A DNA stretch of 64,000 bases, from NCBI GenBank assembly GCA_947502635.1, contig CANNAN010000001.1, forward strand, positions 62,001 to 126,000, in the 5' to 3' direction. Within the stretch, counting starts at the first letter, position 1, and every line of letters starts with the position of its first letter. The stretch comes from an uncultured Flavobacteriaceae bacterium. Its GTDB lineage: Bacteria > Bacteroidota > Bacteroidia > Flavobacteriales > Flavobacteriaceae. This document shows, piece after piece, positions 45,830 to 55,760 of the stretch. The notes under the pieces are model-generated. The model did not search any database. It was not told the origin of the DNA and was given only the letters and a program-made list of their open reading frames with translations. A program made the translations under genes and the position numbers.

Positions 45830-46712
45830 CCCTGTATTATTAAAAGAAACCGTAGATGGTTTGGATATCAAAGCAGATGGTGTTTACGTGGATGTGACAT
45901 TTGGCGGTGGTGGTCACAGTAAGGAAATATTAAGTCGGCTTGGTGAACATGGAAAATTGTTTGCTTTTGATCAAGATGAAGATGCTTTAGAAAATGCAAT
46001 TGACGACCCTCGGTTTACATTGATTCATGAAAATTTTAGATATGTAAAACGTTTTTTGCGATTTCATGGTGTTAAACAAGTTGATGGGGTTTTGGCTGAT
46101 TTTGGTGTTTCTTCTCATCAATTTGATGTTGCGGAACGTGGGTTTTCTACGCGTTTTGAAGCAAATCTGGATATGCGAATGAATCAGCAAAATGATTTGT
46201 CTGCTTTTCATGTCGTGAATGAATATGAAGAAGAGCGCTTAAAGCAGGTGTTTTTTCAGTATGGAGAATTGCGTTCGGCACCAGCAATGGCCAGGTTGAT
46301 TGTTGAGTATAGAAAAACAGAGCCTATAATAACAAGTGAGCAGTTAAAGGGAGTATTAAAGAAGTTTTTGCCACCACGGCATGAAAATAAAGTATTGGCT
46401 CAGATTTATCAAGCCATTCGAATAGAAGTGAATCAGGAAATTGAAGTTTTAAAGGAGTTTTTGGGGCAAACGCCAGAGATTTTATTTAAAGGAGGGCGAT
46501 TAAGTTTTATATCCTATCACTCGTTGGAAGATAGGCTAGTGAAGCGCTTTATTAGAAATGGGATGTTTGAAGGAGAACCAGAGCGCGATATGTTTGGGAA
46601 TTTTGAAGTGCCATTGAAAAAAGTAAATGGTTTGATTGTTCCTTCAAAAGAGGAGATAAAAACAAACAGCAGGGCTAGAAGTGCAAAATTGCGAATTGCA
46701 GAAAAACTTTAA
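45816..46712 (+). CDS. rsmH: 16S rRNA (cytosine-1402-N4) methyltransferase
   Basis: 298 residues from the third of three close in-frame ATGs (45804, 45810, 45816); 45816 gives the usual MEYHNPVLLKE start and lies inside the end of mraZ. YVDVTFGGGGHSKEIL (near 24-39) is the SAM-binding loop. FDQDEDAL, GVLADFGVSSHQFD and GRLSFISYHSLEDRLVKRF are conserved. It methylates C1402 in the ribosomal P site. Second gene of the dcw operon. Confidence 0.94.
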   Translation: MEYHNPVLLKETVDGLDIKADGVYVDVTFGGGGHSKEILSRLGEHGKLFAFDQDEDALENAIDDPRFTLIHENFRYVKRFLRFHGVKQVDGVLADFGVSSHQFDVAERGFSTRFEANLDMRMNQQNDLSAFHVVNEYEEERLKQVFFQYGELRSAPAMARLIVEYRKTEPIITSEQLKGVLKKFLPPRHENKVLAQIYQAIRIEVNQEIEVLKEFLGQTPEILFKGGRLSFISYHSLEDRLVKRFIRNGMFEGEPERDMFGNFEVPLKKVNGLIVPSKEEIKTNSRARSAKLRIAEKL

Positions 46713-46737
46713 AAATTATAAATAAAAATAATAGAAC

Positions 46738-46769
46738 TCTCTCCTTTGGAGAGATGTCTTAAAGAGACA
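46738..46769. repeat. Two-hairpin intergenic repeat upstream of ftsL
   Basis: TCTCTCC-TTT-GGAGAGA (46738-46754), then TGTCT-TAAAG-AGACA (46755-46769). The same two-hairpin plan recurs in front of ftsW at 53301. It matches the small dispersed repeats often seen in flavobacterial intergenic DNA. Confidence 0.55.
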
Positions 46770-46776
46770 AAGAGGA

Positions 46777-47094
46777 ATGAAAAAAAATATCTACAACATA
46801 TTAAAAGGGACTTTCTTAGTTAGTGATGACTCTTTTAAAAATTGGAGGTTCATCATTTTTGTTTCTGTTTTGGCAATTATAATGATAGCGAGTTCGCATA
46901 GTGCAGATAGGAAAGTGTATGAAATAGCTCGATTAAAAAATGAAGTCAAAGAGATGCGGTCAGCATTTGTAGATGGGCGTTCTCGACTTATGAGGCTTAA
47001 AATGGAGTCGGCAGTAATAAGTAAAATGAAAAAAAAAGGTTTGTCACCCTCGGTGATTCCGCCTAAGAAAATAAAAGTTAAATCTCAAAATTAA
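46777..47094 (+). CDS. ftsL: FtsL-like cell-division protein
   Basis: 105 residues. A cytoplasmic N-terminus (1-24), one membrane helix (about 25-43; IIFVSVLAIIMIASSHS), and an outside coiled coil (about 45-80; VYEIARLKNEVKEMRSAF). Flavobacterial FtsL-like proteins have this layout and always lie between rsmH and ftsI. It is expected to recruit FtsI and FtsW with FtsB-like partners. Sequence conservation in this family is low; position and topology carry the call. Confidence 0.8.
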   Translation: MKKNIYNILKGTFLVSDDSFKNWRFIIFVSVLAIIMIASSHSADRKVYEIARLKNEVKEMRSAFVDGRSRLMRLKMESAVISKMKKKGLSPSVIPPKKIKVKSQN

Positions 47095-47103
47095 AGTAAG
47101 CCC

Positions 47104-49116
47104 TTGGCAGTAAACGAAAAAGGCATATTGAACCGATTGTATTTTATAACAGGATGTATGTTCGTCTTCGGGCTTGCTGTGATGTTTAAATTGTTAAGTA
47201 TTCAGTATTTGCAAGGAGATAAATATCGCGCTTTAGTTGATAAAAGAGATATTCAGGATATAACAATACCTGCTAATAGGGGTAATGTATATGCAAATGA
47301 TGGAAGTCTGTTGGCAACATCAATTCCAAAATATAATATTGCTATAGATGCGGTAACATCTCAACAAAAAACTTTTGAAGAATTTATAAAGCCATTATGT
47401 GATTCTCTTTCAGGATATTTAGGTAAACCGTCAAAATATTATGAAAAAGAAATAAGGAGGGCCCGTTTAAATAAGAATCAATATTACTTATTGATTAAAA
47501 ATATTAATTACACCGACTATGTTCGGTTTAGAAATTTTCCGCTATTAGAGCGTGGTGCTATTTCTGGTGGATTAATTGTTGAGCAAAAGACAAAGCGAGA
47601 GTTTCCTATGGGGAATATTGCTCGTCGAACCATTGGTTATGAGCGTTTTGATGATGAAGGCAACGTAACCAGACCAGGTATTGATGGGGCTTTTGGCGCG
47701 AAATACTTGAGAGGTACTGATGGTAAACGTCTTAAGCAGAAAATTGGAAAAAATAAATGGAAGCCACTTACGGATTTTAATCAGATAGAGCCAAAAGATG
47801 GATATGATGTATATACGACTATAGATATTAATATTCAAGATATTGCACATCATGCGCTTTTAAAGCAGTTAGATAAATATAAAGCAGAGCATGGTTGTGT
47901 TGTGGTTATGGAGGTTGAAACAGGAGAAATTAGAGCTATTTCGAATCTTGGCAGAACTAGTAAAGGGAGGTATTACGAAAAATTAAATTATGCTGTAGGA
48001 GAGAGTCATGAACCAGGCTCTACGTTTAAGGTCATGGCATTTATGGCTGCCTTAGAGGATAAGGTTATTGATACATCCACAATTGTGGATACTAAAAAAG
48101 GAAGAAAACTATTTTACGGTAGGTATATACATGATTCTCATTATGGAGGGTATGGGAAAATTTCAGCAGCTCGTGCGATGGAAGTTTCTTCAAATATAGG
48201 TTTAGCTACTATAATAGATGAACATTATTCGGGTAATCCTAAAAAATTTATAGACAGAATTAAAGAATGGAAGTTGAACAAGCCTTTAGGTATTTCTATT
48301 ATTGGTGAAGGAGATCCAGATATTCCAGAGCCAGGTGATAAGAAGTGGAGTAAAAATGCTCTTCCATCAATGGCGTATGGTTATAATTTAGAGTTAACAC
48401 CACTTCAAACGCTAGCTTTTTATAATGCAATAGCTAATGATGGCGAGCTTGTTAAGCCAAGGTTTTTAAAAGCTGTAAAAGAATTTGATAAAGAAATTGA
48501 AACTTTCGATAAAGAAATAATTAAGAAGAATATTTGTTCGGTAGAGACTTTAGGTAAGGTAAGAGAGGTTTTGAAAAATATTGTAGTTAGAGGGACGGGA
48601 GAGAAGTTGTATTCTGAAAACTTCTCAATGGCAGGAAAGACAGGGACTGCAAGAACTGAATATTGGATGAAAGACTGGGAGAAAAATAAAAGATATGTGT
48701 CTTCTTTTTCAGGGTATTTTCCTGTAGAAAATCCTAAATATTCATGCATTGTAGTAATTCATAATCCAAGTACTGAAATTGGCTATTATGGAGCAGATGT
48801 GACTGGTCCTGTGTTTAAAAGAATAGCGCAAAAAATATATACTGATACACCATTAACAAATGAGATTAATTCACTCGAAGTGAAAAGTGCATCTGTTGAA
48901 AAAGAATATGATGCCTTCTATCAAACAGCAAGAACTTATAAAACAATCATGCCTAATGTGGTTGGTTTGCCAGCAATGGATGCTTTAGCGCTTTTGGAGA
49001 ATATGGATGTGGATATAAAAGTGAAACTTGATGGGAGTGGTGTTATAAAAGCGCAATCTGTGAATAAGAGTGAGAAATTAAAAAATAATCAAACAGTAGT
49101 TTTAAAAGCTTCATGA
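47104..49116 (+). CDS. ftsI: Division penicillin-binding protein (PBP3/FtsI type) with PASTA domain
   Basis: 670 residues. It cross-links septal peptidoglycan. It starts with TTG at 47104: KGILNRLYFITGCMFVFGLAVMF is the usual N-terminus, and the next ATG would remove it. One membrane helix (about 12-30), a dimerisation domain (about 55-220), and a transpeptidase with Ser306-x-x-Lys309 (GSTFK), Ser362-Ser-Asn364 and Lys512-Thr-Gly (KTGT). A single PASTA domain is at about 617-670 (MPNVVGLPAMDALALLEN), as in SpoVD-like PBPs. It overlaps murE by four bases. Confidence 0.94.
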   Translation: MAVNEKGILNRLYFITGCMFVFGLAVMFKLLSIQYLQGDKYRALVDKRDIQDITIPANRGNVYANDGSLLATSIPKYNIAIDAVTSQQKTFEEFIKPLCDSLSGYLGKPSKYYEKEIRRARLNKNQYYLLIKNINYTDYVRFRNFPLLERGAISGGLIVEQKTKREFPMGNIARRTIGYERFDDEGNVTRPGIDGAFGAKYLRGTDGKRLKQKIGKNKWKPLTDFNQIEPKDGYDVYTTIDINIQDIAHHALLKQLDKYKAEHGCVVVMEVETGEIRAISNLGRTSKGRYYEKLNYAVGESHEPGSTFKVMAFMAALEDKVIDTSTIVDTKKGRKLFYGRYIHDSHYGGYGKISAARAMEVSSNIGLATIIDEHYSGNPKKFIDRIKEWKLNKPLGISIIGEGDPDIPEPGDKKWSKNALPSMAYGYNLELTPLQTLAFYNAIANDGELVKPRFLKAVKEFDKEIETFDKEIIKKNICSVETLGKVREVLKNIVVRGTGEKLYSENFSMAGKTGTARTEYWMKDWEKNKRYVSSFSGYFPVENPKYSCIVVIHNPSTEIGYYGADVTGPVFKRIAQKIYTDTPLTNEINSLEVKSASVEKEYDAFYQTARTYKTIMPNVVGLPAMDALALLENMDVDIKVKLDGSGVIKAQSVNKSEKLKNNQTVVLKAS

Positions 49117-50576
49117 TCTTATTAAAAGATATATTATACAAGGTAACAATTAATGCTGTGGCAGGTAATACTGGTATTGGTATTGGGGCTATTGATTTCG
49201 ATTCTCGAAAAATTAGTAATGGAGATTTGTTTGTAGCCATTCGTGGGAATGTTACAGATGGTCATCATTTTATTGATATCGCTATTAAAAATGGAGCTAT
49301 TGGAGTGGTGTGCGAAGCCATGCCAGAGAACTTGATTGATGGTATTACTTATATAGAGGTAGGTAGCTCTAGTAAAGCTTTGGCTATTATGAGTTCTAAT
49401 TATTATGGGACACCATCCGAAAACTTGAAGCTTGTAGGGGTTACTGGAACCAATGGGAAAACGACCGTTGCGAGTTTGTTGTATCAATTATTTAAAAAAG
49501 CAGGTTACAAAGTGGGCTTGTTATCAACGGTTAAAATAATGGTTGACGATACAGAGTATAAAGCGACACATACGACTCCAGATTCATTAACTATAAATAG
49601 ACATTTAAATGAAATGAATGCTGTGGGTGTTGAGTTTTGCTTTATGGAAGTAAGCTCTCATGGAATTCATCAATATAGAACTGAAGGTTTGCATTTTGAA
49701 GGCGGCATATTTACCAATTTATCTCACGATCATTTAGATTATCATAAAACGTTTGCTGAGTATAGAGATGTAAAAAAAATGTTTTTTGATCAGCTTTCAA
49801 AGAACGCTTTTGCATTGGTAAATGTAGATGATAAAAACGGGTTGGTTATGTTGCAAAATACAAAAGCTCGAAAACTTACTTATGCTTTAAAAGACTATGC
49901 CGATTATAGGGCTCAAATTCTTGAAAATCAATTTGGTGGACTTTTGCTTAAGATAAATGATAGTGAGGTTTGGTCGCGACTTATAGGAGGGTTTAATGCA
50001 TACAATATGTTGGCTATCTACGCTACTGCAGAATTGTTAGGTTTAGAAAAGGTTGAAATTTTACGCTTGATAAGTGAGTTGGATAATGTAAGTGGACGTT
50101 TTCAGTATTTGATTTCTAAAGAGAAAATTACTGCCATAGTAGATTATGCGCATACACCTGATGCCTTGAAGAATGTATTAGAAACTGTTAATAGTATTCG
50201 AACTAAAAATGAAGAATTAATAACCGTCGTTGGTTGTGGTGGTGATAGAGATAAAGCTAAGCGACCAAAAATGGGGCATATAGCATCAGCTTTAAGCACC
50301 AAAGTCATTTTTACGAGTGATAATCCGCGTAGTGAAATTCCAGAAGACATTCTTAAAGATATAGAAAAAGGCGTTGAGCCTCAGAATTATAAAAAAACAC
50401 TAACAATTGTTGATAGAAAACAAGCTATAAAAACGGCCTGTCAGTTAGCGAGACCTAACGATATTATTTTAATAGCAGGAAAAGGTCATGAAACATATCA
50501 AGAAATTAAAGGTGAACGCTTTGATTTTGATGATTATAAACTAGTACAAGAATTTTTAAAGCAAATACAAAAATAA
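49113..50576 (+). CDS. murE: UDP-MurNAc-tripeptide synthetase, meso-diaminopimelate-adding
   Basis: 487 residues. It adds the third amino acid to the peptidoglycan stem peptide in the cytoplasm. ATP-binding loop GTNGKTT at 112-118, HTTPDS near 151, and [33 protein letters not shown] near 180-212. The specificity motif Asp403-Asn-Pro-Arg406 (DNPR) indicates meso-diaminopimelate rather than lysine. It starts inside the ftsI stop (ATGA) and lies two bases from mraY. Confidence 0.95.
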   Translation: MILLKDILYKVTINAVAGNTGIGIGAIDFDSRKISNGDLFVAIRGNVTDGHHFIDIAIKNGAIGVVCEAMPENLIDGITYIEVGSSSKALAIMSSNYYGTPSENLKLVGVTGTNGKTTVASLLYQLFKKAGYKVGLLSTVKIMVDDTEYKATHTTPDSLTINRHLNEMNAVGVEFCFMEVSSHGIHQYRTEGLHFEGGIFTNLSHDHLDYHKTFAEYRDVKKMFFDQLSKNAFALVNVDDKNGLVMLQNTKARKLTYALKDYADYRAQILENQFGGLLLKINDSEVWSRLIGGFNAYNMLAIYATAELLGLEKVEILRLISELDNVSGRFQYLISKEKITAIVDYAHTPDALKNVLETVNSIRTKNEELITVVGCGGDRDKAKRPKMGHIASALSTKVIFTSDNPRSEIPEDILKDIEKGVEPQNYKKTLTIVDRKQAIKTACQLARPNDIILIAGKGHETYQEIKGERFDFDDYKLVQEFLKQIQK

Positions 50577-50577
50577 T

Positions 50578-51819
50578 ATGTTGTATTACTTATTTGATTA
50601 TTTAGAAAAACAGTTTCAGTTTCCTGGAGCATCACTCTTTGGTTTTTTAACTTTTAGAGCGGCTTTGGCAATGATTTTGTCGTTACTTATTTCAACAATA
50701 TATGGGAAACGCATTATACGTTTTTTGCAAAAGCAACAAGTAGGTGAAACAATTAGAGATTTAGGATTAGCGGGACAGAACGAAAAAGCAGGAACACCAA
50801 CTATGGGTGGGATCATTATTATTCTGGCTACATTAATTCCTGTGTTGTTATTAGCCAAATTAGAAAATATTTACATCATTTTATTGATAGTGACCACGCT
50901 ATGGATGGGAGCTATCGGTTTTATTGATGATTATATTAAAAAGTTTAAAAATGATAAAGAAGGCTTAAAAGGGCGATTCAAAATTTTAGGACAAGTAGGT
51001 TTAGGTGTTATTGTTGGGACGACCTTGTTTTTTCATCAAGATGTTACGATGAAGGAAAAGTTACCTATCGGGCAACAACAAATTCTATTGGCAGAAAACC
51101 CAGACATTTCGCCTTCAAAATTATTCAAAGAAGAAGTAAAGTCAACTAAAACCACAATTCCTGGTGTAAAAGGGAATGAGTTTGATTACGCCGATCTGAT
51201 TACTTGGATAAGTCCGAGTTTAGAAAAATACGCTTGGATAATTTTTATTCTTATCACTGTTTTAATTATTACAGCGGTGTCAAATGGAGCCAATCTAACC
51301 GATGGAATTGATGGCCTTGCGGCTGGGACATCAGCAATTATTGTATTAACCTTGGGGATTTTTGCTTGGGTATCTGGTAATATCATCTTTTCAGATTACC
51401 TAAATATCATGTATATCCCGAGGGTTGAAGAAATCACTATATATATAGCTGCTTTTGTTGGGGCATTAATAGGATTTTTATGGTACAATGCCTATCCCGC
51501 ACAAGTTTTTATGGGAGATACAGGAAGTTTAACCATTGGTGGGATTATAGCTGTGATTGCTATTGCAGTTCGTAAAGAATGGTTAATTCCATTGCTGTGT
51601 GGCATCTTTTTAGCAGAAAATCTATCGGTAATTATGCAAGTGAGCTGGTTTAAATATACCAAGAAAAAATATGGTGCAGGACGTCGCATTTTTAAAATGT
51701 CACCGTTGCATCATCACTATCAAAAATCAGGATATCACGAAAGTAAAATTGTAACTAGATTTTGGATTGTAGGCATTCTTTTAGCTATTCTTTCAATTGT
51801 AACATTGAAAATTAGATAA
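50578..51819 (+). CDS. mraY: Phospho-N-acetylmuramoyl-pentapeptide-transferase
   Basis: 413 residues, about ten membrane helices. It moves phospho-MurNAc-pentapeptide onto undecaprenyl phosphate to make lipid [21 protein letters not shown] (near 76-95), [10 protein letters not shown] near 117 (active-site Asp-Asp), [14 protein letters not shown] near 238, [12 protein letters not shown] near 310, and SPLHHHYQ near 376 are all diagnostic. A 45-residue loop at about 155-205 ([19 protein letters not shown]) is an insertion commonly seen in Bacteroidota MraY. Confidence 0.95.
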   Translation: MLYYLFDYLEKQFQFPGASLFGFLTFRAALAMILSLLISTIYGKRIIRFLQKQQVGETIRDLGLAGQNEKAGTPTMGGIIIILATLIPVLLLAKLENIYIILLIVTTLWMGAIGFIDDYIKKFKNDKEGLKGRFKILGQVGLGVIVGTTLFFHQDVTMKEKLPIGQQQILLAENPDISPSKLFKEEVKSTKTTIPGVKGNEFDYADLITWISPSLEKYAWIIFILITVLIITAVSNGANLTDGIDGLAAGTSAIIVLTLGIFAWVSGNIIFSDYLNIMYIPRVEEITIYIAAFVGALIGFLWYNAYPAQVFMGDTGSLTIGGIIAVIAIAVRKEWLIPLLCGIFLAENLSVIMQVSWFKYTKKKYGAGRRIFKMSPLHHHYQKSGYHESKIVTRFWIVGILLAILSIVTLKIR

Positions 51820-51822
51820 TAA

Positions 51823-51873
51823 TTGTCATTCCTGCGAAGGCAGGAATCTTTTGAAATGAAAACGGAATGACAA
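51823..51873. repeat. Nested inverted-repeat element at the mraY-murD junction
   Basis: The outer arms TTGTCATTCC (51823-51832) and GGAATGACAA (51864-51873) are perfect reverse complements. An inner hairpin ATTCCTGC-GAAG-GCAGGAAT (51828-51847) shares its left arm with them. It resembles the TCATTCC..GGAATGA palindromic repeats dispersed in many bacterial genomes. The right arm contains the ATG of murD. Confidence 0.75.
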
Positions 51874-53207
51874 AGCAAAGATTAATCATATTAGGAGGAG
51901 GAGAAAGCGGAGTAGGTACAGCGCTTTTAGGAAAAGAAAAAGGCTATGATGTTTTTGTTTCTGATAAAGGAGTTATCAAAGAAAAATATAAACAAGTTCT
52001 TATACATAATGAGATTGAATGGGAAGATGAAAAACATTCAGAAGATAAAATTCTGAATGCTGATTTAGTGATGAAGAGCCCTGGGATTCCAGATAAAGCT
52101 CCTTTGGTAAAACAAATTCGTAATAAGGGCATATTAGTCGTGTCAGAAATTGAATTTGCGTCAAAATTTACCAGCGCTACTATTGTTGGGATTACAGGCA
52201 GTAATGGTAAAACGACAACAGCATCTTTAACGCATCATATTCTAAAACAAGAATTAAATGTAGGGTTGGCTGGTAATATAGGTGACAGTTTTGCTAAACA
52301 GGTTTTGGAAGAGGGTTATGATAGCTATGTGTTGGAGATTAGTAGTTTTCAATTAGATGATAGCATCGATTTTAAGCCACATATAGCAGTGCTTACGAAT
52401 ATTACACCAGATCATTTAGATAGATATGACTATCAATTTGAGACGTATATCGCTTCAAAATTCAGAATAGCGATGAATCAAACTAAAGAAGATTATTTGA
52501 TTTATGATGCTGATGATATGGTTATAGTGAATCATTTAAAAAACAACCCTGTTCAATCTATATTACTGCCGTTTTCATTAACAAAACGAATTGATAATAA
52601 TGGTGCGTATTTAGAAGACAATAATATAAAAATAACAATTAATAACAACCAAATAATTATGCCAACAACAAATATAACATTACAAGGAAAACACAATATA
52701 AAAAATGCTATGGCTGCTTCGACAGTCTCGCATTTGTTGAAAATTAGAAAACAAACTATAAGAGAAAGTTTAGAAAACTTTCAAGGTGTAGAACATCGTT
52801 TAGAGCATGTTTTAAAGATTAATAAAGTTCAATATATAAACGATTCTAAAGCAACGAATGTAAATGCGACATATTATGCTTTAGAGAGTATGGATGCTCC
52901 AACTGTTTGGATTGTTGGAGGTGAGGACAAGGGAAATAATTATGAAGAATTATTCTCTTTTGTAAATGAAAAAGTAAAAGCGATTATTTGTTTAGGTGTG
53001 GATAATGAAAAACTAATGAAAACGTTTGGAGGTATGGTTGATATTATTGTTGAAACACAATTTATGGCTGAGGCAGTGAAAGTTGCCTATAAAATCACTG
53101 AAGCAGGTGATGCTGTTTTGTTGTCGCCAGCATGTGCAAGTTTTGATTTGTTTCAAAACTATGAAGATAGAGGTCGTCAATTTAAAAATGCAGTAAGAAA
53201 CTTATAA
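51867..53207 (+). CDS. murD: UDP-N-acetylmuramoylalanine--D-glutamate ligase
   Basis: 446 residues. It adds D-glutamate to UDP-MurNAc-L-Ala. LIILGGGESGVGTALLGKEKGYDVFVSDKG (6-35) is the nucleotide-like N-domain. GITGSNGKTTTASL near 109 is the ATP loop. NITPDHLDRYD near 171, ATNVNATYYALESM near 330, and LLSPACASFDLFQNYEDRGRQF near 418 complete the signature. The start codon lies in the right arm of an inverted repeat, so the first residues (MTK) come from the repeat. Confidence 0.94.
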   Translation: MTKQRLIILGGGESGVGTALLGKEKGYDVFVSDKGVIKEKYKQVLIHNEIEWEDEKHSEDKILNADLVMKSPGIPDKAPLVKQIRNKGILVVSEIEFASKFTSATIVGITGSNGKTTTASLTHHILKQELNVGLAGNIGDSFAKQVLEEGYDSYVLEISSFQLDDSIDFKPHIAVLTNITPDHLDRYDYQFETYIASKFRIAMNQTKEDYLIYDADDMVIVNHLKNNPVQSILLPFSLTKRIDNNGAYLEDNNIKITINNNQIIMPTTNITLQGKHNIKNAMAASTVSHLLKIRKQTIRESLENFQGVEHRLEHVLKINKVQYINDSKATNVNATYYALESMDAPTVWIVGGEDKGNNYEELFSFVNEKVKAIICLGVDNEKLMKTFGGMVDIIVETQFMAEAVKVAYKITEAGDAVLLSPACASFDLFQNYEDRGRQFKNAVRNL

Positions 53208-53300
53208 TTATTAGTTATTCTTCTGTGTGTTACGCTAAGCGCTGTCAAAGTGAAAGCAAGGAGAAGCAAAGAAATATAAAAAGTATAATTAAAACAATTT

Positions 53301-53330
53301 CTTCCTTTTAGGAAGGTGTCCAATAGGACG
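53301..53330. repeat. Two-hairpin intergenic repeat upstream of ftsW
   Basis: CTTCC-TTTTA-GGAAG (53301-53315), then GTCC-AATA-GGAC (53318-53329). Same order and spacing as the repeat in front of ftsL at 46738. It occupies the ribosome-binding area just before the ftsW ATG at 53337. Confidence 0.5.
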
Positions 53331-53336
53331 GGTAAT

Positions 53337-54530
53337 ATGCAAACGGTATTTAAAAACATAAAAGGAGATCGGTTAATCTGGGCTATAGTAGCGTTGTTGG
53401 CTATCGCTTCATTTTTGCCAGTTTATAGTGCTGCCAGTGATCTAGCATATGTTAAGCATAATGGTAATACGTTTATCTCATTTGTAAAGCATTTTATGCA
53501 TTTGTTTTTAGGGTTTGTTATTATGTATGGTGTTCATAAAATTCCATATAGATATTTTAAGGGCTTGTCTTTAGTGATGATTCCAATAATTTTAGTATTG
53601 TTGGTTATTACTATGTTGCAAGGAACGGTTATGGGTGGTGCTAGTGCTAGTAGATGGATTAAAATACCTATTGTGGGTGTGTCTTTTCAAACATCAACCT
53701 TTGCTTCAGTAGTGCTTATGGTTTATGTGGCGCGGTATATGTCTAAAATCAAAGATATTGATATTACATTGAAGAAATCTATTCTTCCGCTTTGGATACC
53801 TGTTTTTTTAGTACTGGCTTTAATTTTACCGTCAAATTTTTCGACCGCTGCTATTATCTTTTTAATGGTACTGTTTCTGGTTTTTTTAGGAGGATATCCT
53901 ATACGTTATTTAGGAGTTATTTTAGGTTCGGGCTTAGTGGCATTAGTATTTTTTGTCATGTTTGCAAAATTAACAACAGGTCCGCTGCATGTTAAAGTGA
54001 CTACTTGGGAGAATAGAATTAAAAACTATTCAAATAATGAAGATACAGATGCAGATTATCAAATAGAAAAAGCAAAAATAGCTATAGCATCGGGCAAAGT
54101 TTTTGGTGTTGGTCCAGGTAAAAGTATTCAAAAGCATGCTTTACCACAATCATCATCAGATTTTATTTTTGCAATTATTATAGAAGAATATGGCTTAATA
54201 GGAGGACTTACAATTATGATTCTTTATATGTGGTTGTTATTTAGAATTGTTATTGTATCTCAGAAATCGGATACCATATTTGGTAAGCTTTTAGTGCTTG
54301 GTGTTGGCTTACCTATCGTGTTTCAAGCATTAATTAATATGGCTGTAGCTGTAGAGTTGTTTCCTGTAACAGGTCAAACATTACCATTGGTAAGTAGTGG
54401 AGGAACATCTATTTGGATGACGTGTTTGGCAATAGGGATTATTTTAAGTGTGAGTGCCAAACGAGAAGAAATTAAAGAACGGGAAATTAAAGAGGATAAC
54501 CCTCTTGAGATTCTATCGGAAACTATTTGA
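53337..54530 (+). CDS. ftsW: Septal peptidoglycan polymerase FtsW (SEDS family)
   Basis: 397 residues from the ATG at 53337; a GTG at 53316 would start inside the repeat. About ten membrane helices. WIKIPIVGVSFQTSTFASVVLMVYVARYM near 108-136, GVGPGKSIQKHALPQSSSDFIFAIIIEEYGLIGG near 257-290 (P-x-x-x-SDFIFA-EE-G signature), and LPLVSSGGTS near 350 are diagnostic. It polymerises glycan strands at the septum with FtsI. It has the normal place in the dcw cluster between murD and murG. 81 bases separate it from murG. Confidence 0.94.
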   Translation: MQTVFKNIKGDRLIWAIVALLAIASFLPVYSAASDLAYVKHNGNTFISFVKHFMHLFLGFVIMYGVHKIPYRYFKGLSLVMIPIILVLLVITMLQGTVMGGASASRWIKIPIVGVSFQTSTFASVVLMVYVARYMSKIKDIDITLKKSILPLWIPVFLVLALILPSNFSTAAIIFLMVLFLVFLGGYPIRYLGVILGSGLVALVFFVMFAKLTTGPLHVKVTTWENRIKNYSNNEDTDADYQIEKAKIAIASGKVFGVGPGKSIQKHALPQSSSDFIFAIIIEEYGLIGGLTIMILYMWLLFRIVIVSQKSDTIFGKLLVLGVGLPIVFQALINMAVAVELFPVTGQTLPLVSSGGTSIWMTCLAIGIILSVSAKREEIKEREIKEDNPLEILSETI

Positions 54531-54611
54531 GGGGTTAAATAATAAAGATAAAACTATTTTAAGGCTGGCATTTAACCTCTTGAAATTTTTTAAATAAACA
54601 TTTGTGAATTA

Positions 54612-55715
54612 GTGGCGGAAAAAGAAACATATAAAATCATATTATCAGGTGGAGGCACAGGAGGGCATATTTACCCTGCTATTGCTATTGCAAATGAGTT
54701 GAAATCTCGTTTTCCAGATGCTGAATTTCTTTTTGTAGGAGCAGAAGACCGAATGGAAATGGAAAAAGTGCCACAAGCAGGATATGATATTAAAGGATTA
54801 TGGATTTCTGGAATCCAGCGGAAGCTAACCTTAAAAAATCTTGCATTTCCTTTTAAGCTTATAAATAGCATGTGGAATGCTCGAAAAATAGTAAAATCGT
54901 TTCAGCCAGATGTTGCAATTGGAACTGGAGGTTTTGCGAGCGGTCCTTTATTATATATGGCAGCATTAAAAAAAATTCCAAGTTTAATACAAGAGCAGAA
55001 TTCATATCCTGGAATTACTAATAAACTATTGTCAAAAAAAGCAGAAAAAATATGTGTAGCTTATGATGGATTGGAGCGTTTCTTTCCAAGCGAAAAAATC
55101 ATAAAAACAGGAAATCCAGTACGTCGGGATTTATTAAATGTAGATAGTAAAACAGCTGAAGCTAAAGCGTTTTTTAATCTAAAAGATGGAAAATATACGC
55201 TTTTAGTTTTGGGAGGAAGTTTGGGAGCTGGAAGGATAAATGAATTGATAGAGAATAAGTTGGATTTTTTGGATACGTTGAATATTCAAATCATATGGCA
55301 ATGTGGAAAGCTATATTATCAGCAGTATAAAATTTATAATAATACAAAGCATGTACAGGTTTTTGAATTTCTGAACAATATGGATTATGCTTATGCCGCT
55401 GCAGATACTGTTATTTCAAGAGCTGGAGCTAGTTCGGTTTCTGAATTGTGTATTGTAGGCAAGCCAGTTATTTTTATTCCGTCTCCAAATGTGGCTGAAA
55501 ATCATCAAACAAAAAATGCTATGGCGATTGTGAATAATGACGCAGCCATGATAATAAAAGAAGCAGATTTAGATGTGGATTTTGAAAACAAGTTCTCGCA
55601 GCTTATTGCATTGCCAGAAAAACAAAAAAAACTGGGAGACAACATAAAAAAAATGGCATTGGAAAATGCCACAACTCAAATAGCAGACGAAGTAGAAAAA
55701 CTTTTAAAAAAATAA
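54612..55715 (+). CDS. murG: UDP-GlcNAc:lipid I N-acetylglucosaminyltransferase
   Basis: 367 residues, GT28 family. It makes lipid II at the inner face of the membrane. It starts with GTG at 54612, because [21 protein letters not shown] (near 9-29), the first glycine loop, must be included and no ATG precedes it. [17 protein letters not shown] near 103, [15 protein letters not shown] near 198, and [35 protein letters not shown] near 272 are the other signature blocks. Confidence 0.94.
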   Translation: MAEKETYKIILSGGGTGGHIYPAIAIANELKSRFPDAEFLFVGAEDRMEMEKVPQAGYDIKGLWISGIQRKLTLKNLAFPFKLINSMWNARKIVKSFQPDVAIGTGGFASGPLLYMAALKKIPSLIQEQNSYPGITNKLLSKKAEKICVAYDGLERFFPSEKIIKTGNPVRRDLLNVDSKTAEAKAFFNLKDGKYTLLVLGGSLGAGRINELIENKLDFLDTLNIQIIWQCGKLYYQQYKIYNNTKHVQVFEFLNNMDYAYAAADTVISRAGASSVSELCIVGKPVIFIPSPNVAENHQTKNAMAIVNNDAAMIIKEADLDVDFENKFSQLIALPEKQKKLGDNIKKMALENATTQIADEVEKLLKK

Positions 55716-55760
55716 CAGTATAAAAAATAACAGATTACTACCTGTACGGGAATAACAAAA

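Noticed and set aside
53316-53336. GTG start for ftsW
   Set aside because: It lies in the hairpin repeat; the ATG at 53337 gives the usual N-terminus.
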